A stretch of 64,000 bases of DNA, taken from positions 3,224,001 through 3,288,000 of the forward strand of contig CM034137.1 in the NCBI GenBank assembly GCA_019914995.1, in the 5' to 3' direction. Shown in pieces: positions 25,510 to 38,559 of the stretch. Made by a program: the position numbers and the translations under genes. Under the pieces are notes generated by a model that saw only the letters and a program-made list of their open reading frames with translations, did no database searches and was not told where the DNA came from. How positions within the stretch are numbered: position 1 is the stretch's first letter; every line of letters starts with the position of its first letter. The stretch is from Acanthochlamys bracteata. Taxonomy: Eukaryota; Streptophyta; Magnoliopsida; Pandanales; Velloziaceae.

Positions 25510-26093
25510 TACTATGACATTATTATCAACAATGATAGCAATAATAATCACAACGTAAATTAAAGTATTTCCACTATGACATTACCATCACCAACAATAA
25601 TAATAACAACAAAATTTTATAATGAGAAATATTTAAATAATTAGGAAATTAAAAAAAATAAAATATGAAATAAATAAATCATAAAAGAGACATAACCATC
25701 CTTTTTAAGTATACATATTTGAGTCTAAATATTTTTCAATATAAAAAATTAAAATTTAAAAATCACTAATAATTAATATTTACAAATGAAACATAATCAA
25801 TTATGTTTTTGTATTATCATATCCAAATATAAAATCTAAACTACATATTATTTTTCAACATAGGACTATTAATAATTATTTTTGTATTAAATATATCATT
25901 AATTTAAACTTTTTTAATTAATTTTTTTAAATTTTATTCAATCCAAATTGATCCGGATTGACGGATCGACCGGATTGAAGCGGGTCAAAATAGATCAATT
26001 GGACAGACAATTTTTTACAAATCCGGATCGGTCTACCGTCCGAATCGACGATCTCTGAATCGATCCGGACGGTTCAGTCTGAATCTGATAACT

Positions 26094-27185
26094 ATGCACA
26101 AAAGGTCACCAATAATTTTTTCCCCGAGAATTTGTTGATATGTCTTCTACCTAATAAGACAAAACTGTAAAATAAGTTGTTACGTCAAGGACAACGGATG
26201 AATGCTGCTTGGAACGACAAGGTCCATTTGTTTGTGCAGAAGAACAAGAAACATTGAAATTTTGAAATAAACTTGGCTTTCAGTTTCTAATACCAACATT
26301 TTCTGAAAGTGACCGCCACTCCTTACGAGCTCTCTGAACAAAGATCCTTCGGTGCTCACCAGTGTTTGGCTTGTCGTATTCCATCAAACTCCCAGAAATA
26401 AAAAGTCAATTTTCACTAAAGGAGACAATGCAGTAACTCTATAGAACTATAAGCATTCATCATTCATGACCTATAGACCTGTTCAGCAAAATCGTTACAA
26501 AATACGATTCCTGATATAATTATATACAAACAGATGGTGTTTTCTATTGGTGTCACCAAAGTTTGTAGACGAAAAATCACTTAACCTTCAAAACACACCT
26601 CTTCTCCGTAAATTTTTTTTACTTATTGACTTAAAAGGGTTGCCAAAAGTTCTACTTACCACCCGAGTTTTACTGCCAAATTTTTAATTTAAAGAAAGTT
26701 TTACTTAAGTCTTAACTATTGCTATCACTATAGCAACTGCCAATTGATAAGGCGTTTTTGTTGGTAAATGAAAGGTCCTTACCGGAAGTAACTTAATGAG
26801 AACATTCAGAAGTAATTCTTGTTTTAAAAAAAAAATTAAAAATAAGTTACAAATATAAATTATTATAAAGAAAAAAAATATCGTCCAAAGTAAATTTTTT
26901 ATAGAAAAAATCACATCTAAATGTAAAAAAAAACGTTACCTAAAGTTGTGCCAAGAGTAATGTCAAGTGTTACAACTTAAGGCGCACCTGATCATACTAT
27001 TTAAATCGAAATTTGACAGAATCAAGTCTCTATAATATAGGGAAAATGTTATATAGGAAAACTGGACAATTTTTTGGAATGCAACTTATTATTATTGCCA
27101 AGACTTGAGAGTTGTTGATCCTGCTAACAGAATTATTGAATTCTAAGTAGTAGTGAATTAGTGATCTATGATAATACATATAAAT
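26094..27185. other. intergenic stretch, nothing assigned
   Basis: I see no gene, RNA or clear repeat between the interrupted TIR element and the GDSL gene. The last few hundred bases probably include the 3' UTR of the minus-strand GDSL gene. Confidence 0.4.
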
Positions 27186-28660
27186 TCATATATCTCTTTC
27201 CCTTGGACAGATTGGCTTCAAATCACAAAACTTGGGAAGAGAAAAGATAGGATCAGAGTATGAACCATTGAGAACAGCACAAGCCACAACCCTGTTTGCA
27301 GCTTCTGTTAGATGTATACCGTCCCAACTCACATAGTTTTCTGGATCCCAACAAGCACTTGCAGTCACCATGCTTCCATTAATCACTTTACTTTCTCCAC
27401 ATTTAACATCAGGATCATAGTTATAAGGTCCTCCGCCATGTCCGCAACATGCCCTACTTCCAATCATCAACCCTACAAAACAAATTTTACCTGTTATTAT
27501 AAATTAACTAAATTTTTTGAACATGTCAAACCGCTTTAGTCAATAAAGCTTGCCGTGATTTCTTGGGTTCTTGAAAAGTTCAAGCTTCACAGTATATGTA
27601 TCTTCATATATTAGTGAGGCACTGGGGAGTTGTTTTTGAATCTGTTGCAAAGTTTTCTTGAGCAATTCGTTGTAATCCACCACTGCATTGTTGTATGAAA
27701 TCATGCAGCCGAATTCATCTAGATCAGAATCATTATGATGGAGTTCCGTAAGGAATGCCGGGTAGCAACCGATCGGTGCGAGATTGAACACCATGAATGC
27801 TCTCCCTCCAATATCATACAGCTCCTTCATTCAAAATTCTATATGAATTTCAAACTATAAATAAACCTCAAATGTTTGATAGATCAAATCTTAAAGTATA
27901 CCTTAATTGTCCAAGCAATTTGAGAAGCAACTTGGGGAAGGTACTGTTCGACTCCTTCAATCCCAATATTAGCTAAATTTGAAGTGAAATCATTCTGCCC
28001 GATGTCTATTGTGTACAGTGATTTTCCAAACACATTATCATGAGGAAGTTTTCCTGCATATGAGAACAAATTAACAATATTAAGAGTAGTAATTTACACT
28101 AATCAAGACTAGTATTAATTAATTATAGCTATACCTTTGTAGTAGTGATCAGTGACCATTGTCTTCAAGTTTTTCATCTGATTGAGTTGGATTGCTAATG
28201 AGAAGGGGCTTATTCCTGTTACAAACAGAGATGTATTTGGCAGCAACACTGTGGAAGCCAATGTCGCGAAGTTTGCGCCGTGCCGGAAATCGGCACTGAT
28301 CGACTGCAAGTAAGGACTCAGGTATGGCAACCCAAGAGCTTCAGCTGGTCATTCGTTCAGGAAACTACATTTTACTTATTAACCTTCACTATTTCAAATG
28401 TATATCTTTGTATAGTTAGATTGTTTACCTAAGAAATCAATGGCAAGTCTGCCGTCAGAGGCACGGCCGGCGGGTTTCTTGAAATAGGTCATGCCGAAGG
28501 GTTTTGTCTGCGCCGGGAATGCAGCGTAGAATCCGCCGGTGTCAGAGTTAGAGTCGCCGAAGTTGAAGATAGCAGAAAACTTGCACTTGCTAGCATTAAT
28601 GTTTTGCACTTTATTGTTCAAGCTCAAGAAGAGCAACAAGAACAGGTATCCAAACCACAT
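27186..28660 (-). CDS. GDSL esterase/lipase, secreted, five exons
   Basis: The exons, transcribed right to left, are 28660-28429, 28344-28135, 28053-27902, 27824-27554 and 27472-27186. They join in frame to 383 residues, a normal length for plant GDSL (SGNH) hydrolases. Block I with the catalytic serine is FNFGDSNSDTGG, after a hydrophobic N-terminal signal (MWFGYLFLLLFLSL). Block III is IGQND, and block V DGIHLTEAAN carries the Asp-His pair. CCGHGGGPYN is typical of the ENOD8 / lanatoside-esterase-like clade. It probably hydrolyses ester bonds of small acylated substrates in the apoplast; the substrate is unknown. I chose the ATG at 28660 because it starts directly at the signal peptide; an in-frame ATG at 28747 is possible. 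The fourth intron begins GC rather than GT. A TATA-containing tandem repeat lies upstream at 29027-29216. Confidence 0.92.
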
Positions 28661-29026
28661 TGTGTAGAATAAGAGAAACGATGGGTTGCCTACAATGCCA
28701 CGGAACACCAGTGTTGGGTTATATATTTCAGTACAAGTAATTTCCATGATAAATAAAAAGATGAAGTTTTCACTTTGCTACATGTTAAAGCTTGAAAGAT
28801 TTACTATAAGAGACAAGATTGAGAGCATGGAGATCACCTCTGTAGCTTGTTTGGGAGCTGCATGAATAGTGTGAAGAATACAAACAGAAAGTAGAACAGA
28901 AAGGTGAAGTCTAGTCGAGAACAGAACAGAATAGTCTGGCAAGTTAACACTTTTGCAGGTAGACAAGGTTAAGATAGTGCAGTAGAGTTCATGTGTGATA
29001 GAGATGTGTGACGGATAAGAATGAGA

Positions 29027-29216
29027 TTGATTGTTAAGAGAAGAATACAATCGAGGTTTAAGGGATGTTTTATACACCTGAGGATATTTCCATTTTATAT
29101 TTTGTTAAGGACATGTTTTAATTGATTGTTAAGAGAAGAATAATATCAAGGTTTAAGGGATGCTTTATATACTTGAGGATATTTCCATGTTATATTTTGT
29201 TAAGGACATGTTTTAG
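29027..29216 (-). promoter_or_regulatory. tandemly duplicated promoter segment of the GDSL gene
   Basis: Two ~95 bp units (29027-29121 and 29122-29216), differing at about ten positions, lie upstream of the minus-strand GDSL gene. Each contains a TATA-like box on the minus strand: TATAAAAC at 29067-29074, and TATATAAAGC at 29162-29171. The proximal box would place transcription start near 29040, leaving a leader of about 380 bases that could contain an intron. The function is inferred from position and motif only. Confidence 0.5.
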
Positions 29217-32200
29217 GTGCTGTTTGGATACATTTTTTTCAATTTTTAAGTTAAAAAAAATTAAATAGTGATTTTAGGTATTTGACTGTATGATTTATAT
29301 GTACTTTTGTGATTTATAAATCACCAAAATAAAAGCTATGAATTCTAATTTTTTTCAAAAAATAACACGAAACTTTTCTCACTTCGGAACTATATTGCCC
29401 ATCCTAAATTCATTAAATTACACACCTATATACTATATATCTAAATGACTATATTGCTCATCTTAAGTTCATTAAATTATACGTACATATGTCTCATACA
29501 CACCCTTTTTTTTTTCTTATCTTTCATTTCTATTTATTTTTTCGAATGCTTCCGAGGCATCTGGAAGTATTTATAAAATAAAGATTTTTTTAAATAGAAA
29601 ATATTTTTATTTTTTATTTTTTAAAAAATAATAAAAATATATAATAAAAAGATTTTATTAAGTAAAATTTTCTTTAATTTTTTAAATAAGTTTTTTAAAT
29701 ATTTATAAAATATATATTAAAAATTAAAAATCACCTTTGGCGAAATGCTCAGACAAACGGGCTATCCCTTCTCCCGCAGTGATGACTATATCTTTCTCGA
29801 TGCCAATTTTTCGTCTTTTCTTTCTCCAGCTTCCTTCTCCTGACGACCATCCTTTGTGGTTTTTTTCACCGAAGCCAAATCGAGCTCGTGAGCACATGCC
29901 CGGAACCCTTGTCATTTGTGTTTTCTTCCCCCATGCCGGCTCGTCCTGAGTATGTTTTGCGAGAGATCGAGAGAGACGTAAGTTCGATCCATGACCGGCG
30001 TTCTTCCGTAGAGATTGTAATCGGAACTGGTCGTTCCTCATTGGGTTCACAGTCAGTGGAGCTCTCATCACCAAGTTCACCCTTAATCTTATCGGTAAAT
30101 ACAAATTTGTTTTCATTTGTATTAATTTCTTTTACATTGACTTATTTGTTTAAACTCATCTAATTTGTTTCTGCTTCTAATTTGAACAGTTTGATAGAGG
30201 TAGAAATCTCTCTGTTCCTTTATATTTTCATGTAAAGAGTTGAATCTTTTCAGAAAACTTATTGTTCACTGGTGTTTGATGGAGGTAGATTTGGTTTGTT
30301 ATTCTATAATCTTAAGTTTAAAAGGCTAATAATAGAATCTTTTTTGTAGAATAGTTATTCATTAGTGTCTGATTGAGGTCTCTTTCTAATTAGTTACTGT
30401 TTTAAGAATTGCAAGATACAAACTATGTGAATCGCGTTAGTTGTTGGTTTTTTTAACTTGAGTTCTTGTTGACCTAAATTGTCTATGTTCTGGGGCTCAA
30501 GAAGCTTGCTTTGTTAATGGAGTCTTAATAAAATTGGAAGCATTATTGAAAACTTATAAATGTTATCTATATGAAATTGGTAGATTAAAATTTAGCATGG
30601 AGTTATTTGAAGATGTTGGAATGAAATCTTTATTTTTGCAGCAATTCATTGAATTTTAGGTAGTTAGATGCATTAGTGAATAGTGATGAATGCTAAGAGA
30701 TGTGAAAGTCATGCAAGTATTTGTATATAACTCTTTTGACTATATTCTAATTTTCCTATAGTCTTTCCAGTATGATCATTTCGTGTTCTGCTTGTTTGTG
30801 TTGGTTCTCAATGTATCCTAATACTCGGACATTGTTATTTCCCCTTACAGAGGTCCAAGTGAGAAGCTAAACGCATTTCACATGATGTTCCATTAAGCAC
30901 GCCAGATATTGTTCTTGCTATCTTTGCAAATCCACTAAATGGTGCCCTTGAGAAATGCCCAATAGATTATGTGATTTCAACATGTTGCTGGAGATTTTTT
31001 TTTCTTTTGGTGGGTGAACTTTGAAAAGATTATGTTATCGTAATGCTCTTATGCTATGCTTTTAAGTTAGATGTTCCAACAACTCAAACTTCCATTGAGG
31101 CTCACCTCACTTTTGATTTGATTTGCATGCAAATCTTTCCTTTCCTGCGAAGAGAAATGTGCAGTGTGCCTTTTTTTGGTATGCCAAAGGCTATGATTGC
31201 TATGGTAATATGGATATCTGTTTTAGGTATTGTAATTCCTAACAGCGTTTTATATAAGATATACTTTCAAGAGATTGCTGCAAGAGTCGATTTTTGGTGA
31301 TAATTTAGCTCTCTTATATGTTTTGCAAAGATATTTATGTTGTGTAAACTCAATAGCATTCACAATGTCATATTGTAATGTACTATACACATTAATATGC
31401 TAAGCTGTAGAGCACATTGCCAGGTGGTAAAAGCAACGTACATGAACAATTTACTACTATATTTATATTAATTGGTGACTTATAAGCCTAGTAAACCAAA
31501 GTCTTTTCGGAACCAAAACAAAAAAATTAGAAAAAGACAGAAACAAAAACAAAAAAATGTTATAAAAAATAATAACGTAGAAATTCATATACTTTTTGCA
31601 AATATCAATTAGTAAAGCATATTTTACATTTTACAACTTATTAGTTCATTACTTATTAATTATAGATAAATAATAATATATTTACATCTTTAAATTAGTT
31701 TTATACATGTTTATAACTAATTATTAATTTATATATAATTATTATTAAGAAAATATTCATAAATTTTATCATTAGTGTTATGAAATTTTAAGACAAATAA
31801 ATAATATATAAAAATTTTGTACATTATATAAAACTTATTATATAGTTAAGGATATTCAAGTTATTTATACGTTCATTCAACTTTTCAGATCTTTTTTGTC
31901 AAATACTTTTTCAATTTTTTTTAGAAAAAAGTTAAAATTATCCAGACACACAACTCCTCTTTTATAAAAAAAAATCACAGCTACTTTTTTTTAGAAAAGT
32001 AGAAAAAGTAACTTTTAAAAAAAAGGTTAAAATTTTGAATTTTAGCCAAACAGTCCCTAATTGTAAGGATCTCTATTTTTTTCTCTAAATTTTGAGTTCG
32101 ACCACATCATCACTCCAAACTCCACTACTACTTTTATATTAAACTCCACTTTCACTAAAATTTAATTCTAAATTTTATTTCACGTATTTTTCTATTTCGA

Positions 32201-33150
32201 ACTATATTTTTATCGAACTCTATTTGTAGTATATCGTGTTATGAGCGAGATAACTCAAGACAAATTACAAAACAGAGCCACTCCTGACAAATGCAACAGA
32301 AATATCGAAGATCTTACGATAAAAATATAACAATTGACAAAATACAACAAAACACGACAATTACAATAGTATAAAAATATATCACAATAATACATACCAT
32401 ATAATGCTTCATAGGTGCACCGTTGCTATCTGCAGTACTATTGCACTAGTAGATTTCCGCAACACACACCTCAATTCTTGCACGTTGTCCTACATTATTG
32501 TTGCTCCTTACCGATTGCTTATAAATGCAATCACTATCTATATCATGGTCAATGCATCGCTTTGATGAGAGTGACTCTTATTTTATATGAACAAAAGAAT
32601 CTATCTCTTTCTTGATTGTATTTTACATGTTACTCTGCCTATGGCTGATGTACTTAATTTTCTTTATTATTTCCCAGTTGCGAAATGGCTTCTAGTACTA
32701 ATTGATTGCTGGAAATGTAGTACTGTAGGTGGTTTCAGTTTTTATGTTGAACTGCATGTTGCTGATTTAGTGATGCCTATCTCAGGCTGTTACCAAACTG
32801 ACAATGAAGCAATTCCATTATGTGTTTTGATGCCGTTGAAATGATACTTTCCAATAAGGTTCTGCTGCATTCTAAATAATGTTTGGGATTGCTTATAAAA
32901 TAGAGCTTTTGTGAAATAGAGAGTATTTTTGTCTTTTTTGAAAAACAAGTTCTATTTTTTTTACTTCAAAAAAAATAATAAAAATATGCAATAAAAAGAT
33001 CTCACTTCGTAGAATTTTTTTACACTTTCTAAATTTTTAAATAAATTTTTTATATACTTATAAAATATATATTGAAAAACGTAAAATGAAAAAAAATTGA
33101 AAAAAATTGATAAGCTGCTTATGAAACGGAGAACCAAACGCCCCTTGAGG
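29213..33150. repeat. AT-rich stretch with several GTTTGG-ended MITE-like blocks
   Basis: Blocks with imperfect inverted ends of the type TGTTTGG...CCAAACA are visible. The first is about 29213-29765 (GCTGTTTGGATAC to CAGACAAACGGGC). A second ends at about 32060 (CCAAACAGTCCC). The third, at about 32879-33150, runs from TGTTTGGGATTGCTTATAA to GCTTATGAAACGG and then CCAAACGCC. Between them (29770-31310) there are short open stretches on both strands that I do not recognise. Part could be the lost 5' portion of the galactosyltransferase pseudogene that follows. Confidence 0.4.
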
Positions 33151-33179
33151 AAGAGAAAGTTATTATTTGAAAATTCAGG

Positions 33180-36034
33180 TGCAGCATTGAAAAAGTTGCA
33201 GGAAGAGAAAGGCATTTTGATGAGCTTTGTGATTGGCAGAAGGCATATATTATTTTGGCTTATAGTTCTTTCATCTTGCCAATGGAGCCATCCAGTCTTG
33301 TGCTCTTAGAGTATGTTTGGATGCATGGTCAAGAAATAAGAATAAGAGGATAGATTAAAAAAATTATAAGATGATAGATAGGAAATATAACTATTTAACT
33401 TTACAATGTTTGCATATATAGTAAAGATAACGAACTAACTATGTTTGGATAGATAGATAAATGAATAAGTAACGAAAATAAATTTATTATAAAAAACTCA
33501 AATGCTCTTTTTATTTATATTAATTTAATTTTTATTAATATAATTTTAAATTAATTAAGTAATTTTAATTTTTTTATTAATGTTTGATATAATTTAACAA
33601 AATTAAATAAAATTTTAAATTAAAAAATTTGATCATATAGTTTTATTATTTTCTCTACCAATTAAAATCAATTAAACTTAAATAAATATATAAATTATAA
33701 ATTATATAATAAAAAATAATACATATTAATTAAAATAAATATTTAATTAAAAAATATCTAATTAAAATAAATATTAAAATTAAAAATTTTATAAAATAAA
33801 AGAAAAAAAAGGGAAGCAAATTTGTTTTTTTTTTTGTCACCATATATACCCACCAATTTTGGTGGATATATAATTCACCATAAAATATGGTAAGAGAAGG
33901 GGAACAATTTCTCCTCCCATTTATTAATAAAATCAAAACAAACGTAGGTAGATATGAGAACTGCTTTACTTTCACCATCCTTTCTCATGTGTACCTATAA
34001 TCTAAATAGTCCGTTAGTAGATTGTGTGAATTAGAAATCTTATGGTTATATAATGACTTTAGTCGAGACTCTCTGTTGGCTTGCAAAATAATTTGAGGCA
34101 TATGGTTCCAAACGGTAGCCAAAACTTTATGCGTTCTACAATTTGAGATTATATTCTGCAGTAATTTATGGATAAAAGCATTCCTTTTTTTGTTTTTAAA
34201 GGTGAATCATGTTGAAGCACCTGAACAGAGCTCTAATAAAACAAAATCCTTTTTCCTTCATGCTGCAGAGACATGGGATGCAGAGATTTATGCAAAGAAT
34301 AATGATTATATCTTTGTTAATATAGGTAAGTGTATGACTAGTGTGCATTTAGCTTGATTAAAATTCATGTTTTATGCTCCTAAGATGCTCAAGTTCTATT
34401 TGCTTTTCTTTATTCAATACGTCTGTAATGTCATGGTCAGTGACATAATTGAAATTCTTGGAGTGAATTCAGATTTCATTTAATCAAATTTATTGCATGT
34501 AACATTGAAGACGCATGGTATCCTAGTTATGATGCAGGGCATGGTTGTTGGTGTTTTTAAGTCAATTTCTATTACATCTCCTTATGTTAGCACTATTATA
34601 GATAACGTTCAAGGAATGTAATAAGTGAAAAATTGGCTAAACTAAAACTTTAATTAAGCGGATAGCTCTGCATCTTTTCCTGCACGTCCTGAGTACTCAA
34701 ATTAAAGATTTCCACTCCTCTTTCTTGCTTCAGTTATGCCGGTTGTCTCTAGAATCTAAGTTTGAGCTGCGGCAACCAAAACTTCTATCGACTAATGCTA
34801 AGTACCAAACTCTTCCGGTTGTCTAAATCTTTACAGTGATGGGCTTGATTGCTGCCTCTTTTTTCATCCTCCTCCTCACCTCCTTCCATTTCTTTCTCCC
34901 ACCCGAGTTTATAACTAATTGAGCAACTTGACTTTTAGGTCCCTTCCGTTGACAACTTATGTTCATGAGAAAGGCTACCATATGGAGATAGAGTCTCAGC
35001 AATTGCAGAAGTTGTTGAACCTGGTCTGTTCTTGATGCAACTTCCCTTAAAGAATTATTTTTCAAAAACTTAACCACTGAATATATGGTACTACTTAAGT
35101 TATTTGCTAGGTATAATGTCAATGGCATCCAATATCTTGTACTGATGATATAGGTTTCATACATCTTGTTTTTCTTTTTTCAGTAATCATGTCTTTTTTT
35201 AGTAATCTGAGAAAAAGAATAAGTCTATCCTCTTTGTAGATTCTTTAGTCACAAGATATGGCATCATTTGTGTGTATATCAAGGCAACTATTAAGATGTG
35301 CTTGATTACAATTGTTATGGTAGCCACTATGTAAACTGATACAAAGTACTTACACATTTTAACTATGTTTTACTTTCTAGATGCATTTGGTGCCATGCTT
35401 GCAGCTCATCAGGACAAGCCTCGTGCATATATTGGTTGTACGAAATCTGGAGAAGTTTTTTCAGAAATGTGTAGAAAGTATAGGCTATTGTATTTATCTT
35501 TTCATTAATCTGTTGTCTTCTACGTATTAAGCTTTATCATTTGACATCATTATGGTATAATGACAATGATTAATTCTTTCAGGAACCATAAATGGTATGA
35601 AACTGAGTGGGGAAATTTTCGTCATGCATCTGGTGAGATGCTTGTATCAATCAATTGGTGGATCCTCATAAATAAAGATTTTCCTTTTGTTTCTTCATTG
35701 ATAAGAATGCACGTCTTTTGGATAACAGGGGTAGCCTACGCACATATGCGCACGATGACATCAGTGTGGGTTCATGGATGATCGGGCTTGATGCCAAGCA
35801 TGTTGACGAGGCAAAACTATGTTGCTCATCTTAGGCTACAGGTTAACTATTTCCTTTACAGAATCTCACTGTATGGCATCTAGACTTATTCTTTTTCTCA
35901 GATTTTGTTCCTTCTCGTATTATTAGTTTTGATAGCATTTTTGCATCAGCTTGTTTTGCATTGTTTGAAATGCTAAAGGCAAGGCTGATGATGGTATAAA
36001 TTTTCAGGAGCATATGTGCAGCATTGTTTGTGAA
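33180..36034 (+). pseudogene. beta-1,3-galactosyltransferase (Hyp O-galactosyltransferase-like) pseudogene
   Basis: Six exon-like pieces in order match a family-31 galactosyltransferase. They are 33180-33240 (ALKKLQEEKG..FVIGR), 34201-34324 (NHVEAPEQ..ETWDAEIYAK), 35381-35475 (KPRAYIGCTKSGEVFSE), 35583-35634 (HKWYETEWGNFRHASG), 35729-35841 (LRTYAHDDISVGSWMIGLD..CCSS) and 36008-36034. Members of this plant family act in the Golgi on arabinogalactan proteins. Damage is clear. The metal-binding DDD region reads NNDYIF. Residues are missing between ETEW and NFRHA. A TAG stop replaces the expected Trp after CCSS. The exon from about 35475 runs out early. The first exons were not found. The splice acceptors remain recognisable, so this is an unprocessed, decayed gene copy rather than a retrocopy. 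Confidence 0.8.
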
Positions 36035-36139
36035 TGATGTATGCAAAGAACTGGCATTTTACATTGCGCATGGTCATTAGATGCACCAGTTTTTTATTTC
36101 CGAAGTTCACTGATTTGCTGGCTTGTTTAACTGCTAAAA

Positions 36140-37560
36140 ACTGCGTTTGGTATTACTTTTTAAAAATGTTTTTTAATTTTTTAACTTCATATTTTTTAAA
36201 GAATTTTTATAGTATTTACAGGCTTTATTTAAAAATATAAAATTTCTATAGAATAGAATTTAATTATTATTTATTTTTATTAATTTTGTCAAAAAAAATA
36301 AACTAGATATTATAAAATAGAATAAAACAATTTTTTATTTTAAATGTATTTTTTAAGAATGCGAATTTGAACTGATAGTCGACGCAGCTCCTAAAGAGTA
36401 ACATGCGTCGCCAAAAGAGACAGCTTCGTCTACCATGAAAGTACTCTTTTACCCAACTAAGAATATTAGATAGACCCCGTGTGGTGAAGAGCATTACATT
36501 CTTTTTTATAGAGGGATGTTTTCTGCGTATACAAGTATCTAAAATGAGCGAGCACGTAAACAAAATTTTACAGCTGACCATGATGATGTATAGTGTGGAT
36601 TTTGGGATTTTGATCGAGTTGATAATTTGAATGTGTCGCTAACATATTGATAAGAGAAATCACATCAAAGTCTTAAATCTAGAGATTGCATATCACTATC
36701 TTAATTAGCCATGTAATCCAAGTTTCATCAAGCTGAAAACTGCATCCACTTATTAGGTGACAACTTTTTCATTGGAAACTTTTATTCGTACCTCTCCGAG
36801 CCCGTTATATTATTTCAACTGTATTTTTTAATTTTTTATTTCAAATTTTAATATATATTTTATAAATATTTAAAATTTTATTTAAAAATTTAGAAAGTAT
36901 AAAAAATTTTATATATTAAAATATTTTTATTACATATTTTTATTTTTTAAAATAAAAAACTAAATCTTATTTTTAAAAAAATAAAAATATTTTTTTATTT
37001 TAAAAAAATTTTATTTTATAATTACTTCTAAACTTTCATATGTAGCCACATGAAGTCATCAATTTTAAATAGCAAATAATGCGCATCTACCATGATTGCA
37101 CGTTATCTTAATGATTTTCAGGATAAGAACAAATGCAGGCCGTTGAATAATGAGCCCAAAATTATTATACGCGGAAGTCGCTCGCAGATCGTGACACCTT
37201 ATACATGTACAACTTCAGGGGCGTTTATATAAAAAAACAGATTTTTTAAAAAATATGTTTATTTATTTTTTTAAATAAATTTTATTATTTTAATTTTAAA
37301 AATAATTAAAAATTTTAGTACATAAAATTTTTTAATTTTTATAAATTATTATAAAAAATATTTTTAAAAATATGAAATGAAAAGTTATTAAAGGAACACA
37401 TAACGAAGAACTTGCTTGAAAAATCTATATGAAAACAAAGTAATAGATAAGGAAAGATGAACAAACTCAAAATGGAGCCTTGAAATGAACTGATGTATGG
37501 ATTTTTACAGACAGCAGATTAGTTCAACATTAGCAGGCGCAAGCGATCATATTTAAAGCT
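36140..37560. repeat. AT-rich stretch with MITE-like blocks
   Basis: Three AT-rich blocks at about 36148-36360, 36795-37030 and 37218-37400 share runs of TTTATAAATATTT and AAAATAAAAA-type sequence with the blocks at 29.6, 41.9, 45.8 and 48.6 kb. The ends are too decayed to define. No gene was seen. Confidence 0.35.
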
Positions 37561-37933
37561 TCAACACAATGAATGGAGCAGAAGTATTACAGATCAACAA
37601 ACAAGAAGCTTATAACAAGATCCACATATATAGAACATACTTAAATACCTTTCTGATTCATGTTCATGCTCATCCTGATCTGATAAATTCAGAATTCCTT
37701 TCCATTTACACATATACTTCAAGAGTTGATATATGTTTACAATCATCGGCAAATCAAACGTTAAGCACACTTACATATGTATAACAAGCTACGATCATAT
37801 AAGGTTCATCTCCAAATTTCAAGTAACACAAACATATAAAGACAATATTAGTACATATTAGTACGTAGCTTAACCAACTAGCTAGGTAGTTCAGTATATA
37901 CATAGAGAGAGAGAAAAGAAGATATGAACTACT

Positions 37934-38146
37934 TTAGAAACCACCACCAAGATGAAGGCCGCGAACGTTGGCAGGCAAGCCGTATTCAGTAACAAGGCTG
38001 CGGAGCTTCCAGTCAGGCATACTGGTTTCACGTTCACGTGCCACCGGAGCCTGGAAGAAAACAGAGGAACGCTGCTGCTGCTGCTGAACAGTTGGCTTCG
38101 CTTGCGCCATCGGCACCGGCGTTGTGCTTGATCCTACCCCGTTCAT
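37934..38146 (-). CDS. small protein with poly-Gln run and C-terminal PDWKLR motif
   Basis: This is a single-exon frame of 70 residues starting MNGVGSSTTPVPMAQ. A QQQQQ run (CAG/CTG repeat near 38072-38088) sits at residues ~22-26. Then come SSVFFQAP and the C-terminal block MPDWKLRSLVTEYGLP with VRG and a Gly-rich end. There is no signal peptide or membrane segment. A TATA-like box (TATAAAAG, minus strand, 38261-38268) lies about 115 bases before the ATG. I do not recognise the family. The frame is supported as real by the second gene at 41363-41641, which repeats SVF..., MPDWKLR, LV, LP and VRG with almost the same spacing. Confidence 0.7.
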   Translation of the reverse strand: MNGVGSSTTPVPMAQAKPTVQQQQQRSSVFFQAPVARERETSMPDWKLRSLVTEYGLPANVRGLHLGGGF

Positions 38147-38559
38147 CTTAAGTATATTCTTTTTTTTCCTTTGCTGGAAATTAAGCCTGTGGGTTTCTTT
38201 GTTTATGCAGTGTTAGGTGTTGTTTTTTGTTGAAGTATGGTTGAAGTTAGGTGTTTGGGACTTTTATAGAAAGAAGATAGGTTTGGTGACTGGTGAGTCA
38301 CTCTTGGAAATGGATAATTGGCTAGTATTTCTTTGTATGGTTCGATCATTTTTATTTCCAAATTAAGCTTTAATTAATTAGTGGTGCTTTAATTTCATTG
38401 GATGTCTGAAATTATTAGATATGAGTAGATAATCTAGTGAAACTAAAAAAAATTCTTTAGGTTGCAGCTATCTATCAACTAAAGCAAATCACATAATCGT
38501 GCCCAATTAGATGCATCTGCTAGACTGTTATGTATATATAGAAAAGGGATAAGACTTCC

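Larger units (their letters stand above)
14893..26093 (-). mobile_element. ~800 bp TIR element, copy 2, interrupted by retrotransposon B
   Basis: Bases 14893-15113 and 25515-26093 together make a reverse-complement copy of the element at 13384-14190. The left part matches its 3' end (complement of the GGTTCGATGTCC block and of the ATTATTATTATTGG run). The right part matches its 5' end (complement of the ACCGTCCGGATCGA block). The two halves meet exactly at the TACTA target duplication of retrotransposon B, so B inserted into this copy. Confidence 0.7.

Noticed and set aside
28778-29077. 99-codon minus-strand frame upstream of the GDSL gene
   Set aside because: Its start overlaps the TATA-like box and it has no recognisable domain. 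It more likely belongs to the leader of the GDSL transcript.
29724-30163. Overlapping frames on both strands near 29.7-30.2 kb
   Set aside because: No recognisable domain, no splice pattern and the two strands compete. It could be a lost first exon of the galactosyltransferase pseudogene, but I could not support that.
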